From Clostridia bacterium (GTDB taxonomy: Bacteria; Bacillota; Clostridia; Oscillospirales; UBA644): a stretch of 44,596 bases of DNA. Numbering within the stretch: the first letter of the stretch is position 1; each line of letters starts with the position of its first letter. The position numbers and the translations under genes were made by a program. Location of the stretch: NCBI GenBank assembly GCA_017623475.1, contig JAGAPC010000024.1, forward strand, positions 1 through 44,596, given 5' to 3'. The notes beneath the pieces were generated by a model. The model made no database searches, was not told the origin of the DNA, and saw nothing but the letters and a program-made list of their open reading frames with translations. Shown one piece after another: positions 1-7,091 of this stretch.

Positions 1-68
1 ACCGCAGTCGTCTCGTTGTACGATTTTGTAACCCCTACCAACTCAATGATGACATTTTCTTTTTCCAT
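1..68 (-). CDS. ABC transporter ATP-binding protein, N-terminal fragment (PotA-like)
   Basis: Only the first 22 codons are in the window. They start at an ATG at 68, eight bases after a GGAG ribosome binding site. The peptide reads MEKENVIIELVGVTKSYNET and continues TAV, the typical first beta strands and A-loop Tyr (V-T-K-S-Y) of an ABC ATPase. The wording is closest to spermidine/putrescine (PotA) or related oligo-importer ATPases, but Walker A lies beyond the window edge, so the substrate is inference. Likely the first gene of a leftward transporter operon. Confidence 0.6.
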   Translation of the reverse strand, partial: MEKENVIIELVGVTKSYNETTA

Positions 69-230
69 GTTCACCACTCCAAGATTAGAATTTTGCTTCT
101 TTCAATCCTTTCTTCGCCGCGGTTTTGAATGTGGATTCATACCCTTTGGCTGCGTTTCCAAGAGTTGACTTTGTTCACCGCAGTATGGCTCTTCCAACTA
201 TATTTATAAGTAAGCAAGGAAAGTGTACCA
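69..230 (-). promoter_or_regulatory. Long 5' leader of the PotA-like gene with pseudoknot potential
   Basis: About 160 bases precede the ATPase start with no gene in them. Two 5-bp pairings interlock: AAGAG (160-164) with CTCTT (189-193), and CTGCG (150-154) with CGCAG (179-183). In the transcript their strands alternate, which is an H-type pseudoknot order. I do not recognise a known riboswitch class. No convincing -10/-35 pair was found; a TGG-TACACT extended -10 around 222-230 on the minus strand is possible. Confidence 0.35.
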
Positions 231-264
231 TTTATCTATGACAAAATAATGTCAAATAGATAAA
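231..264. repeat. AT-rich inverted repeat
   Basis: TTTATCTAT-GACA on the left and TGTC-AAATAGATAAA on the right form an inverted repeat (9 bp plus 4 bp with a 2-nt bulge). On the plus strand it is followed by TTTTTT. It sits upstream of the leftward transporter leader and includes a TTGACA on the minus strand, so it could be an operator or a weak terminator. The stretch from 265 to 439 holds nothing I can assign. Confidence 0.4.
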
Positions 265-439
265 TTTTTTCGCTCGTTTTGTCAATTTTTTTCGCGAAAA
301 AATCCCGAAAAAGTCTCTTATCTCCGGTAGAAATGAAAAAATCAAAATTGCCGCGGGGGAATTTTACAGCGTCCGCCCCAAAAGAGATCGGATTCTGCCC
401 TTTAATTTGTGAATAAAATATTACATTCTCAAAAAACAC

Positions 440-468
440 TTGCATTTGCGGTAAAATTGTGATATACT
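440..468 (+). promoter_or_regulatory. Promoter of tRNA-Arg(CCG)
   Basis: TTGCAT at 440-445, a 17-nt spacer and TATACT at 463-468, with an extended -10 (TGTGA just before TATACT). The tRNA begins 37 nt downstream. The same TGTGATATA wording recurs in the other two tRNA promoters of the window. Confidence 0.8.
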
Positions 469-505
469 GTTTTGAGGAAAAATCTCCGCTGAAAATTGAA
501 TACCT

Positions 506-582
506 GTACCCGTAGCTCAGCTGGATAGAGTGTCAGACTCCGACTCTGAAGGTCGAAGGTTCGAATCCTTTCGGGTACGCCA
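506..582 (+). tRNA. tRNA-Arg (anticodon CCG)
   Basis: Full cloverleaf: acceptor GTACCCG pairs with CGGGTAC, D arm GCTCAGCTGGATAGAGT, anticodon loop CTCCGAC giving CCG, T arm with GTTCGAATC, discriminator G and an encoded CCA (580-582). It reads the CGG arginine codon. Confidence 0.97.
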
Positions 583-584
583 CG

Positions 585-624
585 AAAAAAGTTACTTTTG
601 TCTGCCGACAAAAGTGACTTTTTT
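585..624 (+). terminator. Terminator hairpin of tRNA-Arg
   Basis: An 18-bp stem with one G-U pair (585-602 against 607-624), loop TGCC, and T6 closing the 3' arm. It starts two bases after the tRNA CCA and ends two bases before the hairpin array. Confidence 0.85.
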
Positions 625-626
625 CA

Positions 627-796
627 ATGATATCCGTTCTCTTCGGTCACGGATGATATAGCTAACGCTATGATATCTGCTACGCAGATGATATACGCTT
701 CGCGTATGAAGGAACGGGTATTATATCATATTTTCACAAAGTGGAAATATATCATGCGGCAAAGCCGTATATCATATCGCACAAGCGATATATCAT
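627..796 (+). repeat. Hairpin array 1: four ATGATAT and four ATATCAT 7-mers alternating with mini-hairpins
   Basis: ATGATAT occurs at 627, 653, 670 and 688; its reverse complement ATATCAT occurs at 723, 749, 769 and 790. Between them lie short hairpins with different stems: CCGT/ACGG (634-652), AGC-TAAC-GCT (660-669), CTGC-TAC-GCAG (677-687), ACGC-TTC-GCGT (695-705), then a centre ATGAAGGAACGGG (706-718), then ATTTTCAC-AAA-GTGGAAAT (730-748), GCGGC-AAA-GCCGT (756-768) and ATCGC-ACAA-GCGAT (776-789). Stems with no shared sequence keep perfect pairing. The array runs in the same direction as the upstream tRNA-Arg and is a structural twin of the array at 34833-35003. No function is known to me. 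Confidence 0.9.
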
Positions 797-829
797 TGAA
801 AAAGATATCGTTTTATAGGAGAATCCACA

Positions 830-1090
830 GTGAAAACCCCAAAATTGAAAATGATGTTTCATTTGCTGATCTCCGTCGTGGTTTCGTTTGTTTGTATCTA
901 CTTGGCGGTGTTTTTCGGCGGATGGAAACTGATCGAATCGGGAGATCCTATTTTGTTGGAAATTGCGGTTTCCATAATCGTCGGATTCATTTTTTGGATC
1001 ATCTTCGAGCTTTCCAAGTTCTACGAAGAAAAATTAAAAGAACTGGAAGAACGCGTGAAAACGTTAGAAAATCAAAATCGTATCCCCTAA
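830..1090 (+). CDS. Small membrane protein with C-terminal coiled coil
   Basis: An 86-residue protein from a GTG at 830, eight bases after AGGAG. Two hydrophobic helices are visible (about residues 9-30 and 42-60), the second followed by an acidic/basic heptad segment (FYEEKLKELEERVKTLENQ, residues 62-80) typical of a short coiled coil. I do not recognise the family. It lies 34 nt after hairpin array 1 with no clear promoter between, and its stop is 27 nt before the antiporter start, so the two genes are probably cotranscribed. It may be an accessory subunit of the antiporter, or a gene carried with the array; both are inference. Confidence 0.75.
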   Translation: MKTPKLKMMFHLLISVVVSFVCIYLAVFFGGWKLIESGDPILLEIAVSIIVGFIFWIIFELSKFYEEKLKELEERVKTLENQNRIP

Positions 1091-1117
1091 AATTACTATA
1101 TGAAAGAAGTATCAATC

Positions 1118-2428
1118 ATGGCAACGACACTGTTATCCGTATCCATCGCTCTTTTGGCAGGACTTTTGATGACCCGCTTATTCAAACGTCTGAAATTACC
1201 TTCGGTGACGGCGTATCTCATCGCAGGGGTCTTGGTCGGTCCTCACTGCTTGGGAATGCTCCATCAGGACGGCGTAGGCTTTACCTCCCACGAAGGAATG
1301 GAGGGGCTTGCGCTGATCTCCGAGGTGGCGTTAGGCTTTATTGCCTTTTCCATCGGGAATGAATTCCGCATTTCCGATCTGAAGAAAACCGGAAAGCAAG
1401 CCACCGTGATCGGCATTTTTCAGGCGTTGGTCGCCACCCTGTTCGTGGATCTTGCCCTTTACGGAATGCACCTTCTGATGCCCGAAATCCTTCCGCTGCC
1501 CACGGTGTTGATTCTGGGTGCCATCGCAACGGCAACGGCTCCCGCAGCCACCCTGATGGTGGTGCGGCAATATAAGGCAAAGGGTCCTTTGACGAAATTG
1601 CTTTTGCCCATCGTCGCCCTGGACGATGCGGTAGGGTTGATTATTTTCGCCGTCTCCTTCGGAATTGCCCGGGCGATGGCAAGCGGAAACGTCGATCTGA
1701 TCTCGATCCTCGTCAATCCTATCATCGAAATTGCGGCGTCCCTGCTTTTGGGCGCTCTGATGGGATGGATCCTGACCTTTTTGGAAAAGCTTTTCAACTC
1801 CAACACCAACCGCCTGAATCTCACCATCGCCTTCGTATTCCTTACCGTGTCCCTGGCGATGATCGATTTCCATATCGGTGCCGTTCACGTTCAATTTTCC
1901 TCCCTTTTGGTCTGTATGATGCTGGGAACGATCTTTTGCAACATCTGTCCCCTGTCCCACGATCTGATGGAACGGTCGGACAAATGGACGTCGCCCCTCT
2001 TTGCGCTGTTCTTCGTCATCAGCGGTGCGGAGCTTGATCTGGAAATTCTGAAAAACGGCTTCGTCGTCCTGGTTGGCGTAGTTTACATTCTTGCACGCTC
2101 CGCCGGGAAATATCTCGGAACCTTGGGCAGTGCGAAAATGGTTCGCTGTGAGCCGCAGATCTGCAAATATCTTGGGATCACCCTGCTGCCCCAAGCGGGG
2201 GTTGCCCTGGGGATGTGTACCATCGCCGCCGCCACGCCGGAGCTGGGGGAAAGCGGGGAAATCATCCGCAACATTACCCTTTTTGCCGTTCTGATCTACG
2301 AGCTGGTCGGCCCCGTTCTTACCCGGATGTCCCTGCAAGCCGCAGGAGAAATTTCTCCGATTCCCGACCACGTGAAAAACCGCCGTCATCACAAGCTCAA
2401 CGAAGCAAAGGAACTCCGCGGAGAATAA
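1118..2428 (+). CDS. CPA2-type cation:proton antiporter (KefB/NapA-like)
   Basis: A 436-residue membrane protein with about 12 to 13 hydrophobic helices and no C-terminal RCK/TrkA domain. Family landmarks are the N-terminal LKLPSVTAYLIAGVLVGP, the unwound-helix segment GAIATATAPAATLMV, and LDDAVGLIIF with the paired aspartates seen in electrogenic members of this fold. It should exchange Na+ or K+ for protons across the cytoplasmic membrane. An upstream ATG at 1100 has no ribosome binding site; the ATG at 1118 follows AAAGAAG at a normal distance and gives the usual N-terminus. It forms a pair with the small membrane protein before it and ends in its own terminator. The ion is not determinable from sequence alone. 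Confidence 0.88.
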   Translation: MATTLLSVSIALLAGLLMTRLFKRLKLPSVTAYLIAGVLVGPHCLGMLHQDGVGFTSHEGMEGLALISEVALGFIAFSIGNEFRISDLKKTGKQATVIGIFQALVATLFVDLALYGMHLLMPEILPLPTVLILGAIATATAPAATLMVVRQYKAKGPLTKLLLPIVALDDAVGLIIFAVSFGIARAMASGNVDLISILVNPIIEIAASLLLGALMGWILTFLEKLFNSNTNRLNLTIAFVFLTVSLAMIDFHIGAVHVQFSSLLVCMMLGTIFCNICPLSHDLMERSDKWTSPLFALFFVISGAELDLEILKNGFVVLVGVVYILARSAGKYLGTLGSAKMVRCEPQICKYLGITLLPQAGVALGMCTIAAATPELGESGEIIRNITLFAVLIYELVGPVLTRMSLQAAGEISPIPDHVKNRRHHKLNEAKELRGE

Positions 2429-2437
2429 CGATTTTTA

Positions 2438-2471
2438 TCAGCCCGTCGTTTTTTTGATGGGCTGAATTTTC
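2438..2471 (+). terminator. Terminator after the antiporter
   Basis: TCAGCCCGTC pairs with GATGGGCTGA (10 bp with one G-T) around a T-rich loop, followed by TTTT. Confidence 0.75.
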
Positions 2472-2561
2472 TGCCTGAAATATACCGATACGGTATGAAA
2501 CTCCCCCGAAATCGGATTTGTGACTTTTTTCAAACCTTTTCGCAAAAAGCGTGATTCAGGG

Positions 2562-2590
2562 TTGACATCCCTACGGCAAAGGGGTATAAT
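2562..2590 (+). promoter_or_regulatory. Consensus promoter of the MATE gene
   Basis: TTGACA at 2562-2567, 17-nt spacer, TATAAT at 2585-2590: a perfect sigma-A match. The gene start lies 31 nt downstream, so the leader is only about 25 nt. Confidence 0.93.
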
Positions 2591-2621
2591 GAGAGCGAAA
2601 CGAAAGGAAGGCGAAAACGGT

Positions 2622-3983
2622 ATGGCGAAGGTATCTCCTACCATGTGCGAAGGCCCTTTTCTGAAAAAGATCATCCTTTACACGATCCCCATCGCTCTGA
2701 CGGGAATGCTGCAGCTGGCGTTTAACGCGGCGGATCTGATGATCGTCGGACAGTTTTGCGGCAGCTTCTACGTGGGCGCCGTGGGTGCAACGTCCTCGTT
2801 GACCACGTTATTCGTCAGTCTTTTTATGGGATTTTCCGTAGGCTCCGGGGTTGCGGTAGCACAATCCATCGGTGCGGGAAACGATAAGATCACGGAGCAG
2901 ACCGTCCATACCGCCATTCCGTTGGCAATCGTATGCGGCGTTATTTTGACCGGGCTTGGGATTCAATTCTCCGACACCCTGTTACGATGGATGGGCACGC
3001 CGGAGCAGGAATTGGCGTATTCCACCCTTTATATGAAAATCCATTTTTGCGGAACCACCGCCTCACTGCTTTATAATTTTTGCGCCGCCATTCTCCGGGC
3101 GTCGGGCGACACCAAAAGCCCCCTGCTCTTCCTGACCATTTCGGGAATCACAAACGTAGGGCTGAATACGCTTTTCGTCACGGCGTTTGATATGAACGTG
3201 GACGGCGTTGCGTGGGCAACGGTCTTGTCTCAATATCTGTCGGCAGTCTTGGTTCTGATTGCGCTGACACACCGAAAGGACGCCTGCCGCCTGACCTTGA
3301 AAAACCTGAGGTTTCACAAAGAGCCGCTTAAAAAAATTCTGCGCATCGGATTGCCCTCCGGGCTTCAAACCTCGCTGTTTTCCATCTCCAACGTATTGAT
3401 CCAATCCTCGGTCAATTCCTTCGGCTCGGTCTTTTTGGCGGGAAACACGGCGGCGAACAACCTGGGAGGCTTCGTATATACCTCCATGAGCGCCGTATAT
3501 CAATCGGCGTTGAACTTTACGGGACAAAACTACGGCGCACGGAAATTTGAAAATATCCGCAAAATTTCCTGGATCTGCCTCGGCGTAGTCTTCACGTTGG
3601 GATTGGTGGAGGGGGCAATCGTCACCCTGTTGGGCGAGCCGTTGTTGGGAATTTACATCAAGGATTCCCCCCAAGCCGTTCAATACGGAATGATCCGCCT
3701 TTGCTACATCGTTCTCCCCTATTTCCTTGGGGGCATGATGGAGGTTACCACCGGATTGCTTCGGGGGATGGGAACGTCCTTTTTACCCATGATCATCTCC
3801 CTGGTGGGCGTCTGCGGCTTTCGGGTCTTCTGGATCTTTTCGGTGCTTCCCCTCCAGAAAACGCCGGAGATGCTTTATATCTCCTACCCCATTTCCTGGC
3901 TCTTCACCTTTTCCGTTCAGTACACCGTGTTCCGCATCGTGATGAAGAAAAAAGAGCGTCAAATAAACCAACGAATTCAATAA
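2622..3983 (+). CDS. MATE family efflux transporter
   Basis: A 453-residue polytopic protein of the multidrug and toxin extrusion family, expected to have 12 helices in two similar halves. The N-terminal half shows IPIALTGMLQLAFNAADLMI and the glycine-rich GFSVGSGVAVAQSIGAGN; the C-terminal half repeats the pattern with GLPSGLQTSLFSISNVLIQ. Members export cationic drugs or metabolites using Na+ or H+ gradients; the substrate here is unknown. The reading frame is open further upstream, but the promoter lies inside that extension; the ATG at 2622 has AGGAAGG in front and is the real start. It is a single-gene unit between its own promoter and terminator. Confidence 0.92.
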   Translation: MAKVSPTMCEGPFLKKIILYTIPIALTGMLQLAFNAADLMIVGQFCGSFYVGAVGATSSLTTLFVSLFMGFSVGSGVAVAQSIGAGNDKITEQTVHTAIPLAIVCGVILTGLGIQFSDTLLRWMGTPEQELAYSTLYMKIHFCGTTASLLYNFCAAILRASGDTKSPLLFLTISGITNVGLNTLFVTAFDMNVDGVAWATVLSQYLSAVLVLIALTHRKDACRLTLKNLRFHKEPLKKILRIGLPSGLQTSLFSISNVLIQSSVNSFGSVFLAGNTAANNLGGFVYTSMSAVYQSALNFTGQNYGARKFENIRKISWICLGVVFTLGLVEGAIVTLLGEPLLGIYIKDSPQAVQYGMIRLCYIVLPYFLGGMMEVTTGLLRGMGTSFLPMIISLVGVCGFRVFWIFSVLPLQKTPEMLYISYPISWLFTFSVQYTVFRIVMKKKERQINQRIQ

Positions 3984-3985
3984 TC

Positions 3986-4025
3986 AAAAAATCTCTCCGA
4001 AGCCGCACGGTTCGGGGAGATTTTT
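3986..4025 (+). terminator. Terminator after the MATE gene
   Basis: AATCTCTCCGAA pairs with TTCGGGGAGATT (one G-T pair), closed by TTTTT. It begins two bases after the stop codon. Confidence 0.88.
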
Positions 4026-4055
4026 AACACCTTTTTGAACATAAAGTAAGGGGCG

Positions 4056-4084
4056 TTGACAAATTTCGCAAAGTGCTTTATAAT
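4056..4084 (+). promoter_or_regulatory. Consensus promoter of the DUF3048 gene
   Basis: TTGACA at 4056-4061, 17-nt spacer, TATAAT at 4079-4084. The start codon is 44 nt beyond the -10. Confidence 0.93.
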
Positions 4085-4128
4085 ATTATCATAAGGAACT
4101 TAATTTCATCGCCACGGGAGGATCTTCT

Positions 4129-5253
4129 ATGAAATCGTTACAACGTCTTTTTTCCGTTCTTTTCATTATCGCTTTGCTTTTTGGGCTTGCGGCGTGCGGA
4201 GGGAATAACGAACCCACGGATTCCCAAACGAATCTTCCGGTATCTTCCGATTCCGACGTTCAGAATGAAAGCACGAACAACGATCCGACGGTGGGTTACG
4301 TCAATCCGCTGACCGGTCTTCCCGCCGACGATAATAACGCAAACACCCGCCCCATCGCCATCATGATCAACAACATCAAGCAGTCCCTTCCCCAGGAAGG
4401 GGTCAGCGATATGGATATTCTCATGGAATGCCTGGTGGAAGGAAGCATTACCCGGTTGATGGGGATCTGCTCGGACTACAAATCCATTGACACCGTGGGT
4501 TCTATCCGTTCTGCCCGTCCCTATTATCTGGATTTCGTCCAATCCTTTGACGCCATTTACTGTCACGTGGGAGGAAGCGCCCAGGCAACCTCGGAGATCA
4601 AATCCAGAGGCATTGACGATTTGGACGACATTTCGAGAGATCCGTTGAACATCTTTTATCGGGATCCGGAACGCCTGAAGACCATGGCGCTGGAGCATAC
4701 CATGATGACCACCGGCGAAGGGCTTGCCAAAAGCGTTGAACATCTGAAATTCCGAACTGCCATTCGGGAAGACTACGTCTCCCCCTTCACGTTCCCCGAG
4801 GAAGGGGAAACCGTACAGGTGGGCACGCAAGAGGCAACGCACGTTTACGTTCCCATGTCCGGATATCAGAAGGTCGATTACGTTTACGATGAAGCCGCTA
4901 AAGAATATCTGCGGTATCAGTACGACGGACAAAAGCATATTGACGCCAACAACGACAAGCAACTGTCCTTCAAAAATGTGATTCTTCTGTTCTGCGATAC
5001 GAAGGTTATTGATAGCACAGGTCATTTGGAAATCACCACCACAGGCACGGGTGACGGATATCTGATCAGCGAAGGGAACTATACCGCCATTACCTGGTCG
5101 AAGGCTGACCGAGACGGCAATCTGACACTGACCGACACCGCCACCGGAAAGCCCATCGTCATCAACCGCGGCAAAACGGCGATCAACGTCTGCACCTTGG
5201 AAACGGAGAGCAAGATCAACATGAACGCCACTGACCGGGCAGTAAATAAATAA
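4129..5253 (+). CDS. DUF3048 lipoprotein (YerB-like)
   Basis: A 374-residue exported lipoprotein: charged MKSLQR start, hydrophobic stretch and the lipobox LAAC with the modified cysteine at residue 23, then a Ser/Asn/Asp-rich linker (about 25-55). The DUF3048 domain begins at YVNPLTGLPADD and includes the family signatures RPIAIMINN, GSIRSARPYYLDF and DAIYCHVGGS, followed by a C-terminal domain of the same family (about 235-370). Bacillus YerB is a homologue of unknown function. The ATG follows GGGAGG. It is transcribed alone from a strong promoter. Confidence 0.92.
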   Translation: MKSLQRLFSVLFIIALLFGLAACGGNNEPTDSQTNLPVSSDSDVQNESTNNDPTVGYVNPLTGLPADDNNANTRPIAIMINNIKQSLPQEGVSDMDILMECLVEGSITRLMGICSDYKSIDTVGSIRSARPYYLDFVQSFDAIYCHVGGSAQATSEIKSRGIDDLDDISRDPLNIFYRDPERLKTMALEHTMMTTGEGLAKSVEHLKFRTAIREDYVSPFTFPEEGETVQVGTQEATHVYVPMSGYQKVDYVYDEAAKEYLRYQYDGQKHIDANNDKQLSFKNVILLFCDTKVIDSTGHLEITTTGTGDGYLISEGNYTAITWSKADRDGNLTLTDTATGKPIVINRGKTAINVCTLETESKINMNATDRAVNK

Positions 5254-5263
5254 ATTTAAAGAT

Positions 5264-5299
5264 AAAGAGCGACCGAATCGGTCGCTCTCTTATTTATTC
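5264..5299. terminator. Bidirectional terminator
   Basis: AGAGCGACCGA pairs perfectly with TCGGTCGCTCT. T-rich bases flank it on both strands and it sits between two convergent genes, so it probably serves both. Confidence 0.88.
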
Positions 5300-6058
5300 T
5301 TTTGGGATAAAAATCACGTCTTTTTTTCCTTCCGATTGAACCGGCAGGCAACGGACTCCGAAGACCTGCTCCAAAATTTCGGAGGAAAGCAGGGAATCGG
5401 GAGACGCAAAAGCGCGAAGCGATCCCTGATCCAGCACCGCGATTTCATCGCAATACCGCAACGCCAAGGAAAGATCGTGCAACACGGCAACAACGCATTT
5501 TCCTTGCTCTTTCAGCCTTTTTAAATGCTCCAACAAAGAAAAACGGTGGGCGACATCCAAGTAGGTGGTCGGCTCGTCCAAAAAGATGTAGGGGGTATCC
5601 TGCGCCAAAAGCATCGCCAGGCAAACCCGCTGACGCTCTCCGCCGGAAAGACGGTTGATTTCCCGTGATGCCAAGTCCTCCGCGCCGACTTCAATCAATG
5701 CTCTTTGGACGGCGTCACGGTCGGCGGTCGTCATCCGCCGGGTCAAGCCCAAATAGGGGTACCGCCCCCGGGACACGAAATCCTCCACGGAAATGGACGG
5801 CAGAGATCGGAATTGGGGCAGCAGCGAAACCTGTTTTGCAAAGGGATTTCGCTCATAGGATTCGTAGGGGATTCCGTCCAGGAAAATCTTTCCGGACGTT
5901 GGCTTGTTCAATCGGCAAAGCAAGCGGATCAGGGTGGTTTTTCCGCATCCGTTCGGTCCTACGATCCCGTAAAGCGTTCCGGGGCGGAAGGTTGCGGAAA
6001 GATCGGAAAAAACCGGTTTTTCGCCGTAAGAAAAGGAGAGGGAATTCAATTCAATCAT
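5294..6058 (-). CDS. Iron-siderophore/cobalamin-type ABC importer ATPase (FecE/BtuD family)
   Basis: A 254-residue ABC ATPase with A-loop tyrosine (SFSYGE), Walker A GPNGCGKTT (about 36-44), Q-loop SLLPQFRS, signature LSGGERQR (about 138-145) and Walker B YIFLDEPTTYLD (about 156-167). Length and the C-terminal FGVRCLPV region fit the FecE/FhuC class that energises uptake of ferric siderophores, haem or cobalamin. It overlaps the permease gene by 8 nt and is last in the order reductase, binding protein, permease, ATPase. Confidence 0.92.
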   Translation of the reverse strand: MIELNSLSFSYGEKPVFSDLSATFRPGTLYGIVGPNGCGKTTLIRLLCRLNKPTSGKIFLDGIPYESYERNPFAKQVSLLPQFRSLPSISVEDFVSRGRYPYLGLTRRMTTADRDAVQRALIEVGAEDLASREINRLSGGERQRVCLAMLLAQDTPYIFLDEPTTYLDVAHRFSLLEHLKRLKEQGKCVVAVLHDLSLALRYCDEIAVLDQGSLRAFASPDSLLSSEILEQVFGVRCLPVQSEGKKDVIFIPKE

Positions 6059-7091
6059 ACCGTTTCCTCCCCACCAAAATCAAAAATACGAAGAACGGAC
6101 CGCCCACGAAGGAGAGCAAAATACCCACGGGCAATTCGTAGGGGGCAAACAAAATGCGGCTGAACAAATCGCAGATCAAAACCAAAATTCCGCCCCCCAA
6201 GGCGCTGATGGGAATGAGCCAACGGTGGCTTTGTCCCACAAGCCGTCGGGCGATATGAGGCACCACCAGCCCCACGAAGCCCAAAAGCCCGGAAAAGCTG
6301 ACCGCCGAGCCGGCAAGGACGCTGGCAAGACACAAAAGTAAAAGCTGCATCCCCTTCACGTTCATACCAAGGCTTTTTGCCGTATCGTCTCCCAGGGCAA
6401 GAACGTCCACGTCCCGCGCCAAAAGTACGGAAGAAAGCAACCCGAGAAAAATCAAAACCGAGGGCAAAAGAATGCGGGAGAAGGTAACCCCCGAAAGCCC
6501 GCCGATCATAAAGGCATCTGCGTCGTAAACGCTGTCGGGATACAGAGTTTTTACCGTATTGATCCCGGCGTTCAAGATCGAGCTGACGGCGATCCCCACC
6601 AAGGTGACGGTCATCCGATCCGCCCCGGTTTTCAGCGAAATCGCGTAAATGCAAAGGCACGCCGCAACGGCTCCGAAAAACGCCGCAAGGGGCAGAAAGC
6701 GCACCGCCGCCGGGAACACCGCAAGCATCAGAACCGCCCCGAGCCCTGCACCGGAATTGACGCCGATGACATTGGGCGCCGCCATGGGATTGTGTAGCAC
6801 CGCCTGGATCAACACCCCCGAAGCCGCCAGCGCCATACCCGACAACATTCCGCCCAACGCCCGGGGCAGGCGGAGATGCAGAAGGATCCGTAATGCGGGA
6901 TTTTCAAAATCTCCGGAAAGCAGAGCAGAAAAAACCTCCCCCGGGGACGTCTGCACCGAACCGAAGCAAAGGGCGGCAAAAAAAGACAGGATCAACAGAA
7001 TCAGAAAAATACAGAGAAGCACGGAAGGAGAAATTCCGTGCTTTTTCTTATCCGAACACCTGGGGATAGATTCGTTTTGCAAGATATTCAT
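6051..7091 (-). CDS. FecCD-family ABC importer permease
   Basis: A 346-residue polytopic permease, probably ten helices. FecCD landmarks are LHLRLPRALGGMLSGMALA, AAPNVIGVNSGAGLGAVL and SFSGLLGFVGLVVPHIAR, the last being the coupling-helix region that contacts the ATPase. Only one permease gene is present, so the transporter would use a homodimer. The ATG at 7091 lies 44 nt inside the end of the binding-protein gene with a GGTGGG about twelve bases upstream; this long overlap is unusual, but no better start follows before the first helix. Confidence 0.9.
   Translation of the reverse strand: MNILQNESIPRCSDKKKHGISPSVLLCIFLILLILSFFAALCFGSVQTSPGEVFSALLSGDFENPALRILLHLRLPRALGGMLSGMALAASGVLIQAVLHNPMAAPNVIGVNSGAGLGAVLMLAVFPAAVRFLPLAAFFGAVAACLCIYAISLKTGADRMTVTLVGIAVSSILNAGINTVKTLYPDSVYDADAFMIGGLSGVTFSRILLPSVLIFLGLLSSVLLARDVDVLALGDDTAKSLGMNVKGMQLLLLCLASVLAGSAVSFSGLLGFVGLVVPHIARRLVGQSHRWLIPISALGGGILVLICDLFSRILFAPYELPVGILLSFVGGPFFVFLILVGRKRYD

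Noticed and set aside
627..796. Hairpin array read as a CRISPR array
   Set aside because: The repeated units are only 7 nt, they invert half way, and the gaps are self-complementary hairpins of 10 to 19 nt. No cas gene is present.
670..1362. Long open frame of 230 codons over array 1 and the antiporter start
   Set aside because: It overlaps two better genes in other frames, has an arginine-rich composition typical of an out-of-frame reading, and no ribosome binding site.
1331..2392. 353-codon open frame opposite the antiporter gene
   Set aside because: It is the complement of a clearly recognisable membrane protein; composition is His/Gln/Arg-rich low-information sequence with no start signal.
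6055..6660. 201-codon open frame within the FecCD permease region
   Set aside because: It is an arginine-rich frame shadow of the permease on the same strand; the permease frame has clear family motifs throughout.
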